64,000 nucleotides of DNA, from positions 1 to 64,000 of the forward strand of contig NZ_KB895429.1 in the NCBI RefSeq assembly GCF_000374845.1, in the 5' to 3' direction. The stretch comes from Paenibacillus terrigena DSM 21567 (GTDB lineage Bacteria; Bacillota; Bacilli; Paenibacillales; Paenibacillaceae). The number at the start of each line of letters is the position of its first letter. Position 1 is the stretch's first letter. Below, in pieces: positions 35,308-44,600 of this stretch. The notes beneath the pieces were generated by a model. It worked only from the letters and a program-made list of their open reading frames with translations. It did not search any database and was not told where the DNA came from. The translations under genes and the position numbers were made by a program.

Positions 35308-35585
35308 TTAAACAACTTCCCTAGAAATCCTTTGGATTTGCCTTGCGAGTTCGCATCTAAATAAGTCAGGGAGTTAATCACGCCTTCAATCGCGATCAGG
35401 CCTTGTTCGAGACTTAAGTTCTTGATATGTAAATTTTGCCCTCGAATCGCGAGGAATCCGCAATCCGTATTGAGCAGGAATTCCTCATTATCGAAACTCT
35501 CCACGTTACTTACGCCGGTAATCTCGAGCTGCTTACGATTTAGCATCTTCACTTCTTGCCGTTTCGTCTTCACCTGTTCCACCAT
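35304..35585 (-). CDS. yabP: Sporulation protein YabP
   Basis: A 93-residue YabP-family protein with the typical start LNRKQLEITGVSNVESFD and a beta-rich centre (TDCGFLAIRGQNLHI). In B. subtilis it is needed for spore cortex formation and is expressed with yabQ from a sigma-E promoter. AAAGGAGGGG precedes the ATG. The 200-bp upstream region ought to contain the sigma-E promoter; CTATACAT near 35644-35652 is a possible -10, without a convincing -35. Confidence 0.92.
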   Translation of the reverse strand: MVEQVKTKRQEVKMLNRKQLEITGVSNVESFDNEEFLLNTDCGFLAIRGQNLHIKNLSLEQGLIAIEGVINSLTYLDANSQGKSKGFLGKLFK

Positions 35586-35660
35586 CGCATGGCCCCTCCT
35601 TTACTAAGACTAGCTTATGGGAGGGACGTCCACTTTAGAACATCATGTATAGCAAAATAA

Positions 35661-35712
35661 CCCCACAAAATGGAGACTTAACTTCAAAGGTGAATCAGGT
35701 ACTTTGCGGGGG
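35661..35712 (-). other. Stem-loop between hslR and yabP
   Basis: On the minus strand CCCCGCAAA and TTTGTGGGG can pair through nine positions including one G-T pair, around a 34-nt loop. The tail GGGGCCCCCGC is itself self-complementary. There is no T-run. It could be an mRNA element or a copy of a dispersed repeat; only one copy is in this window. Confidence 0.4.
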
Positions 35713-35740
35713 CCCCGTAAATGATGAAATCTAGTATAGC

Positions 35741-35775
35741 AAAAAGAGACGGAAGCGATTAACGCCTCCGTCTCT
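35741..35775 (-). terminator. Terminator after hslR
   Basis: AGAGACGGA and TCCGTCTCT with an inner GCG/CGC pair, followed by TTTTGC on the minus strand. It ends the hup-hslR transcript. Confidence 0.85.
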
Positions 35776-35794
35776 TATGTCTACCTATGTATGT

Positions 35795-36073
35795 CTACCA
35801 AGGGAAATCATTCGATTTCGCAATAGGCTCTTCCTTGATCACCGTATAAAGCTGCGCAGCTTCATCCTTCTTGGTCGTCTCTGCCGTACGCTCGACACGA
35901 ACGGTAACCAGCTTCTGGCCGAATTGAATCGTAATCTCATCGCCCTCTTTGACGCTGCTGCTTGGCTTGGCCTCTCGCCCATTCACGAGCACGCGCCCTT
36001 GATCGGACACGTCCTTCGCAACGGTACGACGCTTAATTAATCGGGATACTTTCAGGAATTTATCGACACGCAT
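35795..36073 (-). CDS. rqcP: S4-domain RNA-binding protein HslR/RqcP
   Basis: A 92-residue protein consisting of an S4 RNA-binding domain (MRVDKFLKVSRLIKRRTVAK and GRVLVNGREAKPSSSVKEGD, each 20 residues) with an acidic tail. B. subtilis YabO/RqcP assists RqcH in adding alanine tails to stalled nascent chains on 50S subunits. The ATG lies one base after the hup stop codon, so translation is coupled. Older annotations call it heat shock protein 15. Confidence 0.92.
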   Translation of the reverse strand: MRVDKFLKVSRLIKRRTVAKDVSDQGRVLVNGREAKPSSSVKEGDEITIQFGQKLVTVRVERTAETTKKDEAAQLYTVIKEEPIAKSNDFPW

Positions 36074-36074
36074 C

Positions 36075-36347
36075 TTACTTTACAGCGTCTTTAAGTTTGT
36101 TGCCTGCTTTGAATGCAGGAACGTTCGATGCTGGGATGTCGATTGTTTTACCTGTTTGTGGGTTACGGCCTGTACGACCTGCACGTTTACGAGTTTCGAA
36201 AGTACCGAAACCGATCAATTGAACTTTGTCGCCGCCAGCAAGCGCATCTGTAATTTCGCCAAGGAAACTATTTAGTACCGATTCAACGTCTTTTTTAGTT
36301 AATCCGCTTTTTGTAGAAATGTTGTTTACCAAATCTGTCTTGTTCAT
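36075..36347 (-). CDS. hup: DNA-binding protein HU
   Basis: A 90-residue histone-like protein, with MNKTDLVNNISTKSGLTKK at the start and the DNA-contacting arm signature GFGTFETRKRAGRTGRNPQT (20 residues) near 46. HU bends and compacts DNA. GGGAGG precedes the ATG. In B. subtilis hbs lies elsewhere; placement between mazG and rqcP is seen in other spore formers. Confidence 0.96.
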   Translation of the reverse strand: MNKTDLVNNISTKSGLTKKDVESVLNSFLGEITDALAGGDKVQLIGFGTFETRKRAGRTGRNPQTGKTIDIPASNVPAFKAGNKLKDAVK

Positions 36348-36419
36348 TATTAGTTCCTCCCATAATTAGAAAAATAGATCGATTATGTATTCTTGTTTTG
36401 TTAGTAAATTCCTGCTTCT

Positions 36420-36448
36420 TTTGACAGCTTTTTTCGAAAAAGGTCAAA
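36420..36448. other. Interrupted palindrome between mazG and hup
   Basis: TTTGAC and GTCAAA flank an inner CTTTTTT-CG-AAAAAG-type inverted repeat, giving a 29-bp, nearly symmetrical site. The position upstream of hup fits an operator or a weak terminator for mazG. TTGACC within it could serve as a -35, but no matching -10 is found. Confidence 0.35.
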
Positions 36449-36494
36449 TAGAGAAGAATTTTGCCAGCGAATAGGTCGATCTTGAGCCCCTATT

Positions 36495-37973
36495 CTACTG
36501 ACGTTTGGCGGCTTGCCACCATTTTTCCATCTCTAGTAAATCAGTTTGGTCAAAAGATTTACCATTTATACGGAGCTGGTCTTCAATATAGTGAAAACGA
36601 GAAGTAAATTTACGATTGGTTCGCGCTAGCGCCTCTTCGGGGTCTGCATCGATAAATCGTGCCGCATTGACAACAGCAAATAATAAATCTCCCAGCTCGC
36701 CGATTTGCTCGTCATGCGAATCGCCATTTGCGACGGCCTGCTTCAGCTCCGCAAATTCTTCTTCGATTTTGGAGTATACACCATTTAAGTCCTCCCAGTC
36801 AAAACCAACCTTCGCAGCCTTCTTCTGAAGCTTGTAAGCTTTCATCAATCCTGGTAGGTCGCGAGGCACGCCATCGAGCACCGAAGTGACGCCTTGATCT
36901 AGGCCTTTACGCTGCTTCTCTTCAGCTTTCATCTGCTCCCAATTCTTGAGCGCTTCACTCGCATCGCCTGCCGACTGGTCCCCGAATACATGCGGATGAC
37001 GGAACAATAGCTTCTCATTTAACGTCTGGATCACATCATATACCGTGAAGGTCCCGACTTCCTCTTCCATCTGGGAATGCAGCATCACCTGCAGCATAAC
37101 ATCTCCAAGTTCTTCCTGCATATGAATTGGATCATCATCATCGATCGTCTCAAGCACTTCATACATTTCTTCGATCAAATTTTTGCGAATCGACTGATGC
37201 GTCTGCTCTTGGTCCCACGGACAGCCTTCCGGACTGCGCAAAATTCCGACAATTTCGTGTAATCTTGCAAATGTGCGGTTACGAAGCTGCTCATCGTCGC
37301 TCCGAGGCACCCAGATCAGCGATAAATTACCATAACCTTCTACACGATCCAGTTCATAGAGCGGCACGCGAATGATCTGCTCTTCGCCTGGTACGCCGAG
37401 GGCATGCCCTACCACGACTTCATAGTCGTCCGGGTACAGCTCCATCAAGACCAGCTTCACATCCGAAGCGGTGAAGACATCATAGACTTGACCGATCACG
37501 GTATGAAGCTGCGGCTGAAGCCAGGAAGACGACAGGCCGCTGCTATCGAGCAGCTGGAAACCCTCAATGGGGTCGAACCCAAGACGTGTAAACGCCTGAT
37601 CCAAGAAGCTCTCGCCGCCTGTAATATGCAAGGAAATACCCGCTTCACCACAACGCTGTCTAAGCTGCTGTACCGTCGATTCTGCGACCATCGGGTGTCC
37701 CGGTACGGCATAGACAATATTGCCATGTTCACCGGCTAATGCAATCAGCCGATCTGTAATCGCACGGTAGACCTCAGGAAAGTCATCATGCTGCTCATAG
37801 AGCGAATCGAAGGACGCATAAGCAATTCCTTCATCCTGCAGCAGCGTCATCATCGGATGATGCTCTGTACGTACGAACACATGGGTTGCTGACTGAAGTT
37901 TCTTCCAGTTGCCCAGGGTTAACTGATCAGGATTACCTGAACCAAGCCCCAGCACTGTAATTGATTTATCCAC
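36495..37973 (-). CDS. yabN: Fusion protein: tetrapyrrole-methylase-like domain plus MazG nucleotide pyrophosphohydrolase
   Basis: A 492-residue two-domain protein as in Bacillus YabN. Residues 1-215 resemble SAM-dependent tetrapyrrole methylases (VLGLGSGNPDQLTLG, YAVPGHPMVAEST). Residues 240-485 are MazG, with CPWDQEQTHQS, EEMYEVLETI and EELGDVMLQVMLHSQ metal-binding Glu/Asp residues and a second half KVGFDWED and ELGDLLFAVVNAAR. MazG removes aberrant NTPs. It starts with GTG after GGAGGG and overlaps the end of yabM by 8 bp. Confidence 0.93.
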   Translation of the reverse strand: MDKSITVLGLGSGNPDQLTLGNWKKLQSATHVFVRTEHHPMMTLLQDEGIAYASFDSLYEQHDDFPEVYRAITDRLIALAGEHGNIVYAVPGHPMVAESTVQQLRQRCGEAGISLHITGGESFLDQAFTRLGFDPIEGFQLLDSSGLSSSWLQPQLHTVIGQVYDVFTASDVKLVLMELYPDDYEVVVGHALGVPGEEQIIRVPLYELDRVEGYGNLSLIWVPRSDDEQLRNRTFARLHEIVGILRSPEGCPWDQEQTHQSIRKNLIEEMYEVLETIDDDDPIHMQEELGDVMLQVMLHSQMEEEVGTFTVYDVIQTLNEKLLFRHPHVFGDQSAGDASEALKNWEQMKAEEKQRKGLDQGVTSVLDGVPRDLPGLMKAYKLQKKAAKVGFDWEDLNGVYSKIEEEFAELKQAVANGDSHDEQIGELGDLLFAVVNAARFIDADPEEALARTNRKFTSRFHYIEDQLRINGKSFDQTDLLEMEKWWQAAKRQ

Positions 37974-39663
37974 TCTTCATCCCTCCATTAATGCCTTTTT
38001 TTAATAACCCAAGCCTCTCCAACCTAGGGATATACTTCTTCACACCGGGAAGCATTGCAAGTTCTTGGGCCGTAATGACCCCGAATCCCATTCCGCTACC
38101 TGCAAAGGTAACGACACCGATCACAATGCCAACAAGCGTAACAATGACTGCTTCCACTCGCCCATTTGCTAGACCGAATCCATGCAGCAATTCCGGCATT
38201 AGGGTTGTGGTCGCACCCACGGTTACGGACAACATCCCCATCATGAGCAGTGGCTTCACGACCAGCTCACCCCATGAGATCCGCAGCCCTAGGGTCTGAA
38301 AGAGTACAATCCCATTCAATAGTGCTGCGATACCGTAAGCAACCACGCCTGCTATAGCTGCGCCATTCATGCCTAGTACAGGTACAAGCCAGAGATTGAG
38401 CGCAATCTTGACCCCAACAGCAATGAGCAAATGCCAAGCCGGTGCATTCACCTTACCGATCCCTTGCAGTATCGCTCCAGTCATGATGTTGATCGTACTC
38501 ACCACAGCCATGCATGCGACCCATGCCATCGTATCTGTCCCATTCGAATCGCGGTATAATGCCACGTTAATCGGTTCTGCGAGCAGTACAATCCCGAGTG
38601 TCGATGCCGCGCCCAATATCCATGACCATCTTAACAAAATCGTCGATCGCTGCCGTAGCTTGTCTAGATTGCCGCTCAGGTGATCCTGTGTGATGGCTGG
38701 AATGATCGATACGGATATCGAACTCGCGACCATCCCAACAAGTTGAACCAGTGGCAAACCGCGATTATATATGCCGAAAGCTGCCATGGCTTGCATTTCA
38801 TCTGCAAAGGACATCTTCAGCAGTCTCGGTACGGTAAACGTATCGACAATACTCATCATCGGTACCACAATCGCCCCGAGGCACACGAGCACCGCATAGC
38901 GTACAAGCTGCCATAGGAGCGTCTGCAATGGAGCAGCCTCTTGCACGTGCGAGGCACCTTGTGCACGTATCTCAACCCTCTGTAGAGATGGTCTTCTACG
39001 TTCTTTGCGATAGTAATACATCATCACCAGCAGCCCGGCCACGCCTCCTGCTGTCGAGCCTAGTGCTGCACCCGCAGCAACGATCGATTCTTCCAAGCCT
39101 GCACGTGTAAGGATGAGCAGCAAGAAGAGCATCGTTGCTACCCGGATCAATTGTTCTGCCACTTGGGAGACCGCCGTTGGGACCATCATTGATTTCCCTT
39201 GGAAGTAACCACGCACGGCGGACATCACCGGTACAATCAGCAGCGCAAATGAAGAGCAGCGAATAGCTTCCGCCGTGTGGATGTTATCCATCCAACCAGC
39301 AATCCGATCTGCACCCTGATGCAGAAGGATAAACCCGGCGATGCCTGCTACACCGAGGAGGACCATCGATACATGCAGGATTCGTCTTGCTCCGACTTCA
39401 TCATCATGGGCCATACGCTCCGCCACGAACTTCGATATGGCCACCGGAAAGCCGGCTGTCGCGAGGAATACAATCAAAATATAAAAAGGATACACCGCAT
39501 TATAAATACCAAAAACACCGTCACCCGCAATGTTCTGCAGTGGAATCTTCTGCAGCGTCCCGATCAATTTCGACAGCAACGCAGCAAGTCCAAGTACCAT
39601 TGCGCCCTTAACGACGTGGGATTCCGTAGTTGGTAATGAACCCATGTCCTGCTGCTCTCTCAT
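37966..39663 (-). CDS. yabM: Polysaccharide/lipid flippase of the MATE/MurJ superfamily (YabM/SpoVB-like)
   Basis: About 565 residues with roughly 14 hydrophobic helices, typical of Wzx/SpoVB flippases. Conserved features are KGAMVLGLAALLSKLIGTLQ, YNAVYPFYIL and the RGYFQGKS loop. YabM (MurJ-like Ytg/SpoVB group) is thought to move cell-wall lipid precursors. The ATG at 39663 follows GAGGGAG; the frame is open to 39681. It lies after the spoVT terminator and before yabN, as in B. subtilis. Confidence 0.9.
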   Translation of the reverse strand: MREQQDMGSLPTTESHVVKGAMVLGLAALLSKLIGTLQKIPLQNIAGDGVFGIYNAVYPFYILIVFLATAGFPVAISKFVAERMAHDDEVGARRILHVSMVLLGVAGIAGFILLHQGADRIAGWMDNIHTAEAIRCSSFALLIVPVMSAVRGYFQGKSMMVPTAVSQVAEQLIRVATMLFLLLILTRAGLEESIVAAGAALGSTAGGVAGLLVMMYYYRKERRRPSLQRVEIRAQGASHVQEAAPLQTLLWQLVRYAVLVCLGAIVVPMMSIVDTFTVPRLLKMSFADEMQAMAAFGIYNRGLPLVQLVGMVASSISVSIIPAITQDHLSGNLDKLRQRSTILLRWSWILGAASTLGIVLLAEPINVALYRDSNGTDTMAWVACMAVVSTINIMTGAILQGIGKVNAPAWHLLIAVGVKIALNLWLVPVLGMNGAAIAGVVAYGIAALLNGIVLFQTLGLRISWGELVVKPLLMMGMLSVTVGATTTLMPELLHGFGLANGRVEAVIVTLVGIVIGVVTFAGSGMGFGVITAQELAMLPGVKKYIPRLERLGLLKKGINGGMKSG

Positions 39664-39718
39664 CGTTCTCCCTCTAATCATCCATTCTAACCGAATTTAT
39701 ATCCATTCATTATAGCAT

Positions 39719-39774
39719 ATAAAAAACTCCCATAATCGAGCATACGCTTTGCGTATGTTTCGAGTATAGGAGTT
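39719..39774 (-). terminator. Terminator after spoVT
   Basis: A long imperfect stem: AACTCCTATACTCGAAACATACGC pairs with GCGTATGCTCGATTATGGGAGTT around a 3-nt loop, quoted here in parts (ACTCC...GGAGT; CATACGC...GCGTATG). It is followed by TTTTTTA on the minus strand. Confidence 0.9.
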
Positions 39775-39794
39775 CATAAAATCGGTAGCCCGAT

Positions 39795-40337
39795 TTATTG
39801 TTCCATTTGTTTACCTAAGAATGCAGCCGCTGTCTCAGACATTTTTGTCTCAAGAATACTCATCTTCGTATTCTCGTCTTTGCTAAGCATAACAACGGTG
39901 CCAATAGGGTCGCCACCTGCGATAATCGGTGCTACAACGTAAGAGCTGATTGTCTCTTGATTATCTCTTCCGATTTCATACGTGCCGGAATTCGTCTCAA
40001 TCGATGTCTTACGGTTTTCCATACATTCCTCAACCAAAGATCCGATGGACTTGTCCAAATATTCTTTCTTGGATCCACCAGCAACTGCGATAATATTATC
40101 ACGATCTGTAATCAATGTTATATGATTTGTGCTCTCGAATAAAGACTCCGCATATTCTTTTGCAAAGTCGCCAAGCTCACCAATCGGGGAATATTTCTTA
40201 AGGATAACTTCACCATCGCGATCAACAAAAATCTCGAGTGGATCTCCCTCGCGGATTCGAAGTGTGCGGCGAATTTCTTTAGGAATGACGACCCGTCCGA
40301 GATCATCAATACGACGAACAATACCAGTAGCTTTCAT
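39795..40337 (-). CDS. spoVT: Stage V sporulation transcription regulator SpoVT
   Basis: SpoVT modulates sigma-G-dependent genes in the forespore. The 180-residue protein has an N-terminal AbrB-like swapped-hairpin domain (MKATGIVRRIDDLGRVVIPK, 20 residues, to about 50) and a C-terminal GAF domain (about 58-178). The length matches the B. subtilis protein. A sigma-G-type promoter lies about 130 bp upstream. The DNA-binding half is closely related to that of AbrB at 59249. Confidence 0.96.
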   Translation of the reverse strand: MKATGIVRRIDDLGRVVIPKEIRRTLRIREGDPLEIFVDRDGEVILKKYSPIGELGDFAKEYAESLFESTNHITLITDRDNIIAVAGGSKKEYLDKSIGSLVEECMENRKTSIETNSGTYEIGRDNQETISSYVVAPIIAGGDPIGTVVMLSKDENTKMSILETKMSETAAAFLGKQMEQ

Positions 40338-40469
40338 ATTTCTTGTTGCCTCACTTTCTTATCAGTTGTACTTCTACTACTACGGTTCATGGAAATGAGG
40401 AGATGTGGTTAGTTCAAAAAACTGTCCTTTGAAATAACTTTAACTGGTGGTTGATTTAAAATCTGACCA

Positions 40470-40500
40470 TAGTATTCATCTGCTCCCAGTTTCTTATACA
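40470..40500 (-). promoter_or_regulatory. Sigma-G-type promoter for spoVT
   Basis: On the minus strand GTATA (35 region, 40496-40500 end) and AATACTA (40470-40476) are separated by 18 bp, close to the sigma-G pattern GHATR-N18-CATNMTA. spoVT is sigma-G-dependent in B. subtilis. Confidence 0.55.
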
Positions 40501-40536
40501 TCTCGATTGTACGCTGAAATAAAGGAATCGTTTCAC

Positions 40537-40577
40537 AAAAAAACAGAAAATAGTGAAAAAATTTCACGTATTTTCTG
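40537..40577 (-). terminator. Terminator after the PrsA-like gene
   Basis: CAGAAAATA / TATTTTCTG with an inner GTGAAA / TTTCAC stem, followed by TTTTTTT on the minus strand. Confidence 0.93.
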
Positions 40578-40622
40578 CTTGTTCATAAAATAGTCAATTT
40601 TATTTACAGATGTTACATTTAA

Positions 40623-41678
40623 TTACTTTTTATCACTGGTTGGTTCTGTCTTTTCATCGGTTTTTTTGCCAGTTTCTTGCTTAGGCTCTTCCTTTTTCTC
40701 TACCTTAGGCAGATCTGTTTTTGTGATCAAACCTGGCAATTCCTTCTCCATGAATTGATTCATGCTCGCGCCCGAAACTTGTCCACGAAGCGATTCCTTC
40801 TGATCCGCTGTCAATTTATCGAACGTCATCTCAACACGAGATTCGACCTTCATCACATGATAACCAAACTGTGACTCAACCGGATCGCTGATTTTATTGA
40901 GCGGAAGCTCAACGGCTGCTTTTTTGAATTCCTCAACCCACTGACCTACAGCTGCATCTTTATATAATCCGCCATTGTCTTTGGAACCTCCGTCATCGGA
41001 GTACTCCTTCGCAATTTTGTTCCAATCGGCATTTGGTGCTTTCAACTTCGCTTGAACTTCTTTCGCACGTTTTAATGCTTCTTCTTTCGTACGCTTTGTT
41101 TTACCGTCTTGCGTTTCTAAGGCAACAAGGACATGACGAACAGATGCTGTAGTGAAGTTTTGCTTATTCTTCTCGAATTCGGCCTTCACTTGGTCATCGG
41201 TTACTTTCGCATTGTAATCCGCAACAACTGTAAGCAAGCGCGTCATATAAGCGAGCACATCTTGATCCGTTAATTTAAGCTTGTCCAACTCGGTTTTGTA
41301 TTGATCCCCAGCTGCTTTTTTCATCTGGTCCAATTGCTCTTTCGCTTTCTTCTCGCCGTCTTTCTTCGCTGCATCTGTTGCTTTGTCAGCTAGAATTTTG
41401 TAGGCAATCTCTTGCTTGAGCAAATATTCTCTGAACTCATCCATCGTTACGACTTGCGCGTATTGCGGATAGAGAAGCGTCATCATGCTGATTTCTTTAT
41501 TAAATTCATTCTCAGTAATCGTTCCGCCTTTATACGTCGCAACGACCTTGCTCTGATCTCCTTTGGCAGCAGAACCCTCATTCTTCTGTCCGCACCCCGC
41601 GATTAACGATACCATGAGTACCGCCACAAGCGTGATCATCAAGGATTTCCAAGCACTTTTACGGTTATTTAACAACAT
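40623..41678 (-). CDS. prsA: PrsA-like foldase lipoprotein (parvulin peptidyl-prolyl isomerase)
   Basis: About 351 residues. Lipoprotein signal peptide with lipobox SLIAGC near 27-30, a SurA-like N-terminal helical region, a rotamase domain (SVRHVLVALE to SQFGYHVMKVES, about 185-285) and a Lys/Glu/Thr-rich C-terminal tail. It should help fold secreted proteins at the outer face of the membrane. The ATG at 41678 has AAGGGAG upstream and overlaps the mfd end by 14 bp. B. subtilis has no foldase gene between mfd and spoVT; the symbol is by similarity only. Confidence 0.85.
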   Translation of the reverse strand: MLLNNRKSAWKSLMITLVAVLMVSLIAGCGQKNEGSAAKGDQSKVVATYKGGTITENEFNKEISMMTLLYPQYAQVVTMDEFREYLLKQEIAYKILADKATDAAKKDGEKKAKEQLDQMKKAAGDQYKTELDKLKLTDQDVLAYMTRLLTVVADYNAKVTDDQVKAEFEKNKQNFTTASVRHVLVALETQDGKTKRTKEEALKRAKEVQAKLKAPNADWNKIAKEYSDDGGSKDNGGLYKDAAVGQWVEEFKKAAVELPLNKISDPVESQFGYHVMKVESRVEMTFDKLTADQKESLRGQVSGASMNQFMEKELPGLITKTDLPKVEKKEEPKQETGKKTDEKTEPTSDKK

Positions 41679-44600
41679 CTTGTAATTCTCCCTTCGTTTT
41701 GAACGCCTCTTTGGCGCTTTTAAGCACATCTTCTACCAATTGCAGCATCTGCGAATCATCTAGCCCTTTGCATCTCACATTCATTATAATACTTGGACCC
41801 TGCTCAAAGCGAATACGCTTGTCGAACTGCGCACCCAGCTGCGCTAATTTGTCACGATAAATGTGATCGGTCTCGCTCGCTGCAATACGGATGACAACGT
41901 CATCGCCTTTCTTCGAAATGGCCTCGATGCCATAACAGCGACCGTAAATTTTGAGCCTCGCAACCGCTAGCAAATGTAGAACAGCAAGTGGCAAGTCGCC
42001 GAAGCGATCCACCAGCTCATCCTGCAATTCATCACCTTCATCGAAGGAACGCAAGGATGCGACTTTCTTGTAAATCTCAATCTTCTGAATACTATCATAA
42101 ATATAATCGGATGGTAAATATGCATCGACACTCAGGTCAATCACAGTCGATATCTCTTTCGGCGGTGCAACATAATCCCCGCCCATCTCAGCTTTTCGTT
42201 TCTGAATTTCATCCGCGAGCATTTGCGAGTAGAGATCAAATCCGACCGAAGCAATGAAGCCGTGCTGCTCCGCACCGAGCAGATTACCTGCTCCACGAAT
42301 CGACAAGTCGCGCATTGCAATTTTGAACCCTGAGCCAAGCTCTGTGAATTCCTTAATCGATTGCAGGCGCTTCTCCGCAACCTCCGTCAATACTTTATCC
42401 CGTTGATACGTAAAGTACGCATAGGCAATCCGATTCGAACGTCCAACACGCCCGCGCAGCTGATATAACTGAGACAAGCCCATTTTATCGGCATCATGGA
42501 CGATGAGCGTATTCACGTTCGGAATATCGACGCCCGTCTCAATGATACTCGTACTGACGAGCACATCGTATTCACCGTCCAAGAAATCGAGAATCGTCTT
42601 CTCTAGCTCCTGCTCGGACATTTGTCCATGCCCTACAGCGACTCTCGCATCCGGCACCAACGCCGAAATTTGTTCCGCCATTTGGTAGATCCCTTGAACA
42701 CGATTATATAAATAGTATACCTGTCCGCCGCGCGCTAATTCACGTTCAATGGATTCACGGGTAAGTGTATTGCTATGTTCCACAACATAAGTCTGTACAG
42801 GGAACCGGTTCTCCGGCGGCGTCTCAATAACAGACAAATCGCGAACCCCAAGCATCGACATATGCAGCGTACGCGGGATTGGCGTAGCCGTTAAGGTGAG
42901 TACGTCGACATTCGTCTTCAGACGTTTCAGCTTTTCTTTGTGCGATACGCCGAAACGCTGCTCCTCATCGACAATCAGCAGTCCCAAATCCTTAAAGATC
43001 ATATCTTGCGACAGAATACGATGCGTCCCGATGACGACATCGACGGTACCGCGTTTGATGCCTTTGATCGTCTCATTCTGCTCTTTCTTCGAACGGAATC
43101 GGCTAAGGACTTGTATATTCATCGGGTAACCCGCGAATCGTTCGCGGAATGTCTCGTAATGCTGCTGCGCCAAGATCGTTGTCGGAACAAGGACGGCCAC
43201 CTGCTTGCCTTCCATCGCTGACTTAAACGCTGCGCGAACGGCAACTTCCGTCTTCCCGTATCCAACATCACCGCACAATAGACGGTCCATCGGCACATTG
43301 TTCTGCATGTCCTTCTTGATCTCTTCAATCGCACGCAATTGGTCGATCGTCTCATCATAGGGGAACATCGCTTCGAACTCTTGCTGCTCAGGCGTGTCCT
43401 TCTCGAAAGCAAAACCCGGTGCGGATTGACGTTCCGCATAGAGCTTGACTAGATCATCCGCAATGTCCTGCACGGAAGAACGCACTTTATTTTTAACCTT
43501 CGCCCAATCGTTACCGCCTAGCTTGTAAATCTTCGGCTCTTTCTCTTCCGAGCCGACATACTTCTGGATCATATCGATCTGTTCGATCGGCACGGATAGC
43601 TTGTCGCCTCCTGCATACAGAATATGCAGATAGTCTTTATGGATACCGTTGATCTCCAGCGTCCCAATCCCCATGTATTTCCCGATACCATGGTTCGTGT
43701 GCACAACATAATCGCCGACCTTCAGCTCGGTGTAGCTCTTAATGCGTTCGGCATTGTCGACTTTTTTATCAATTTTACTACGAACTTTGCGCTGCTTCTG
43801 CGAGAACATCTCGCCTTCGGTAATGACGACAAGGTGGATGGAAGACAGCTCGAACCCTGTCTGCAGGTTGCCCTTCAGAATCATTGGCTCGTCAATCTGG
43901 TAATCTTGCAGAACGCGGCGCATCCGCTCTGTCCGCTCGTCATTGCTCGCGAGCATCATGACCGTCGCCCCAGACTTCTTCCAGCGCTCCATCTCTGCCT
44001 TGAGCACGTTCATCTGCCCATGGAAATCCTGCATCGCGCGGCACATGAAATTAACGATATTCTGCGGCTGCGTATGTGGAATTTGACGTAAGAACAGCGA
44101 CAAGAACAACGTCTGGAACGGAGGATGATGCAGCATATGATCGGCCGTATGACCGAGAACGAAGCCTGGCATTGATTTGCCATTCTGCATCAAATGCAGA
44201 TTCCACTCACTCTCGTCCCGTTCAAGCTGCTTCGAGATCTCCAATATACGCGTTGGTTCGTCCAGAATGAGGAGAGTATCTTCCGCCATGTAGTCGAATA
44301 ACGTCTCCCGCTCCGGGAACAACATCGAAATATATTTATAGAGGTCCGGAAAATAGATCTGCTCCCGCAGCATCTCGAGCTCACGACCGATCTCTTCGCG
44401 AAGCAAACTCTTCGCATTGCGATCCGCCATTTTCTCCAGCTGCTTATCGAGCAGTTCCGATGCATGCACAGCCCCATTCTGGAATCGCCGTGCATCGGCA
44501 ATAATCTCCTTACATGGTGGAATGACGATGGCTTCTTCCTTGTCCACCGAACGCTGATCCGTCGGATCGAATGTACGAATCGAGTCGATATCATCACCGA

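Noticed and set aside
40413-40434. GTTCAAAAAACTG...TTTGAA near spoVT as a fifth copy of the repeat
   Set aside because: Only the first ten bases resemble the element ends; no core or opposite end follows.
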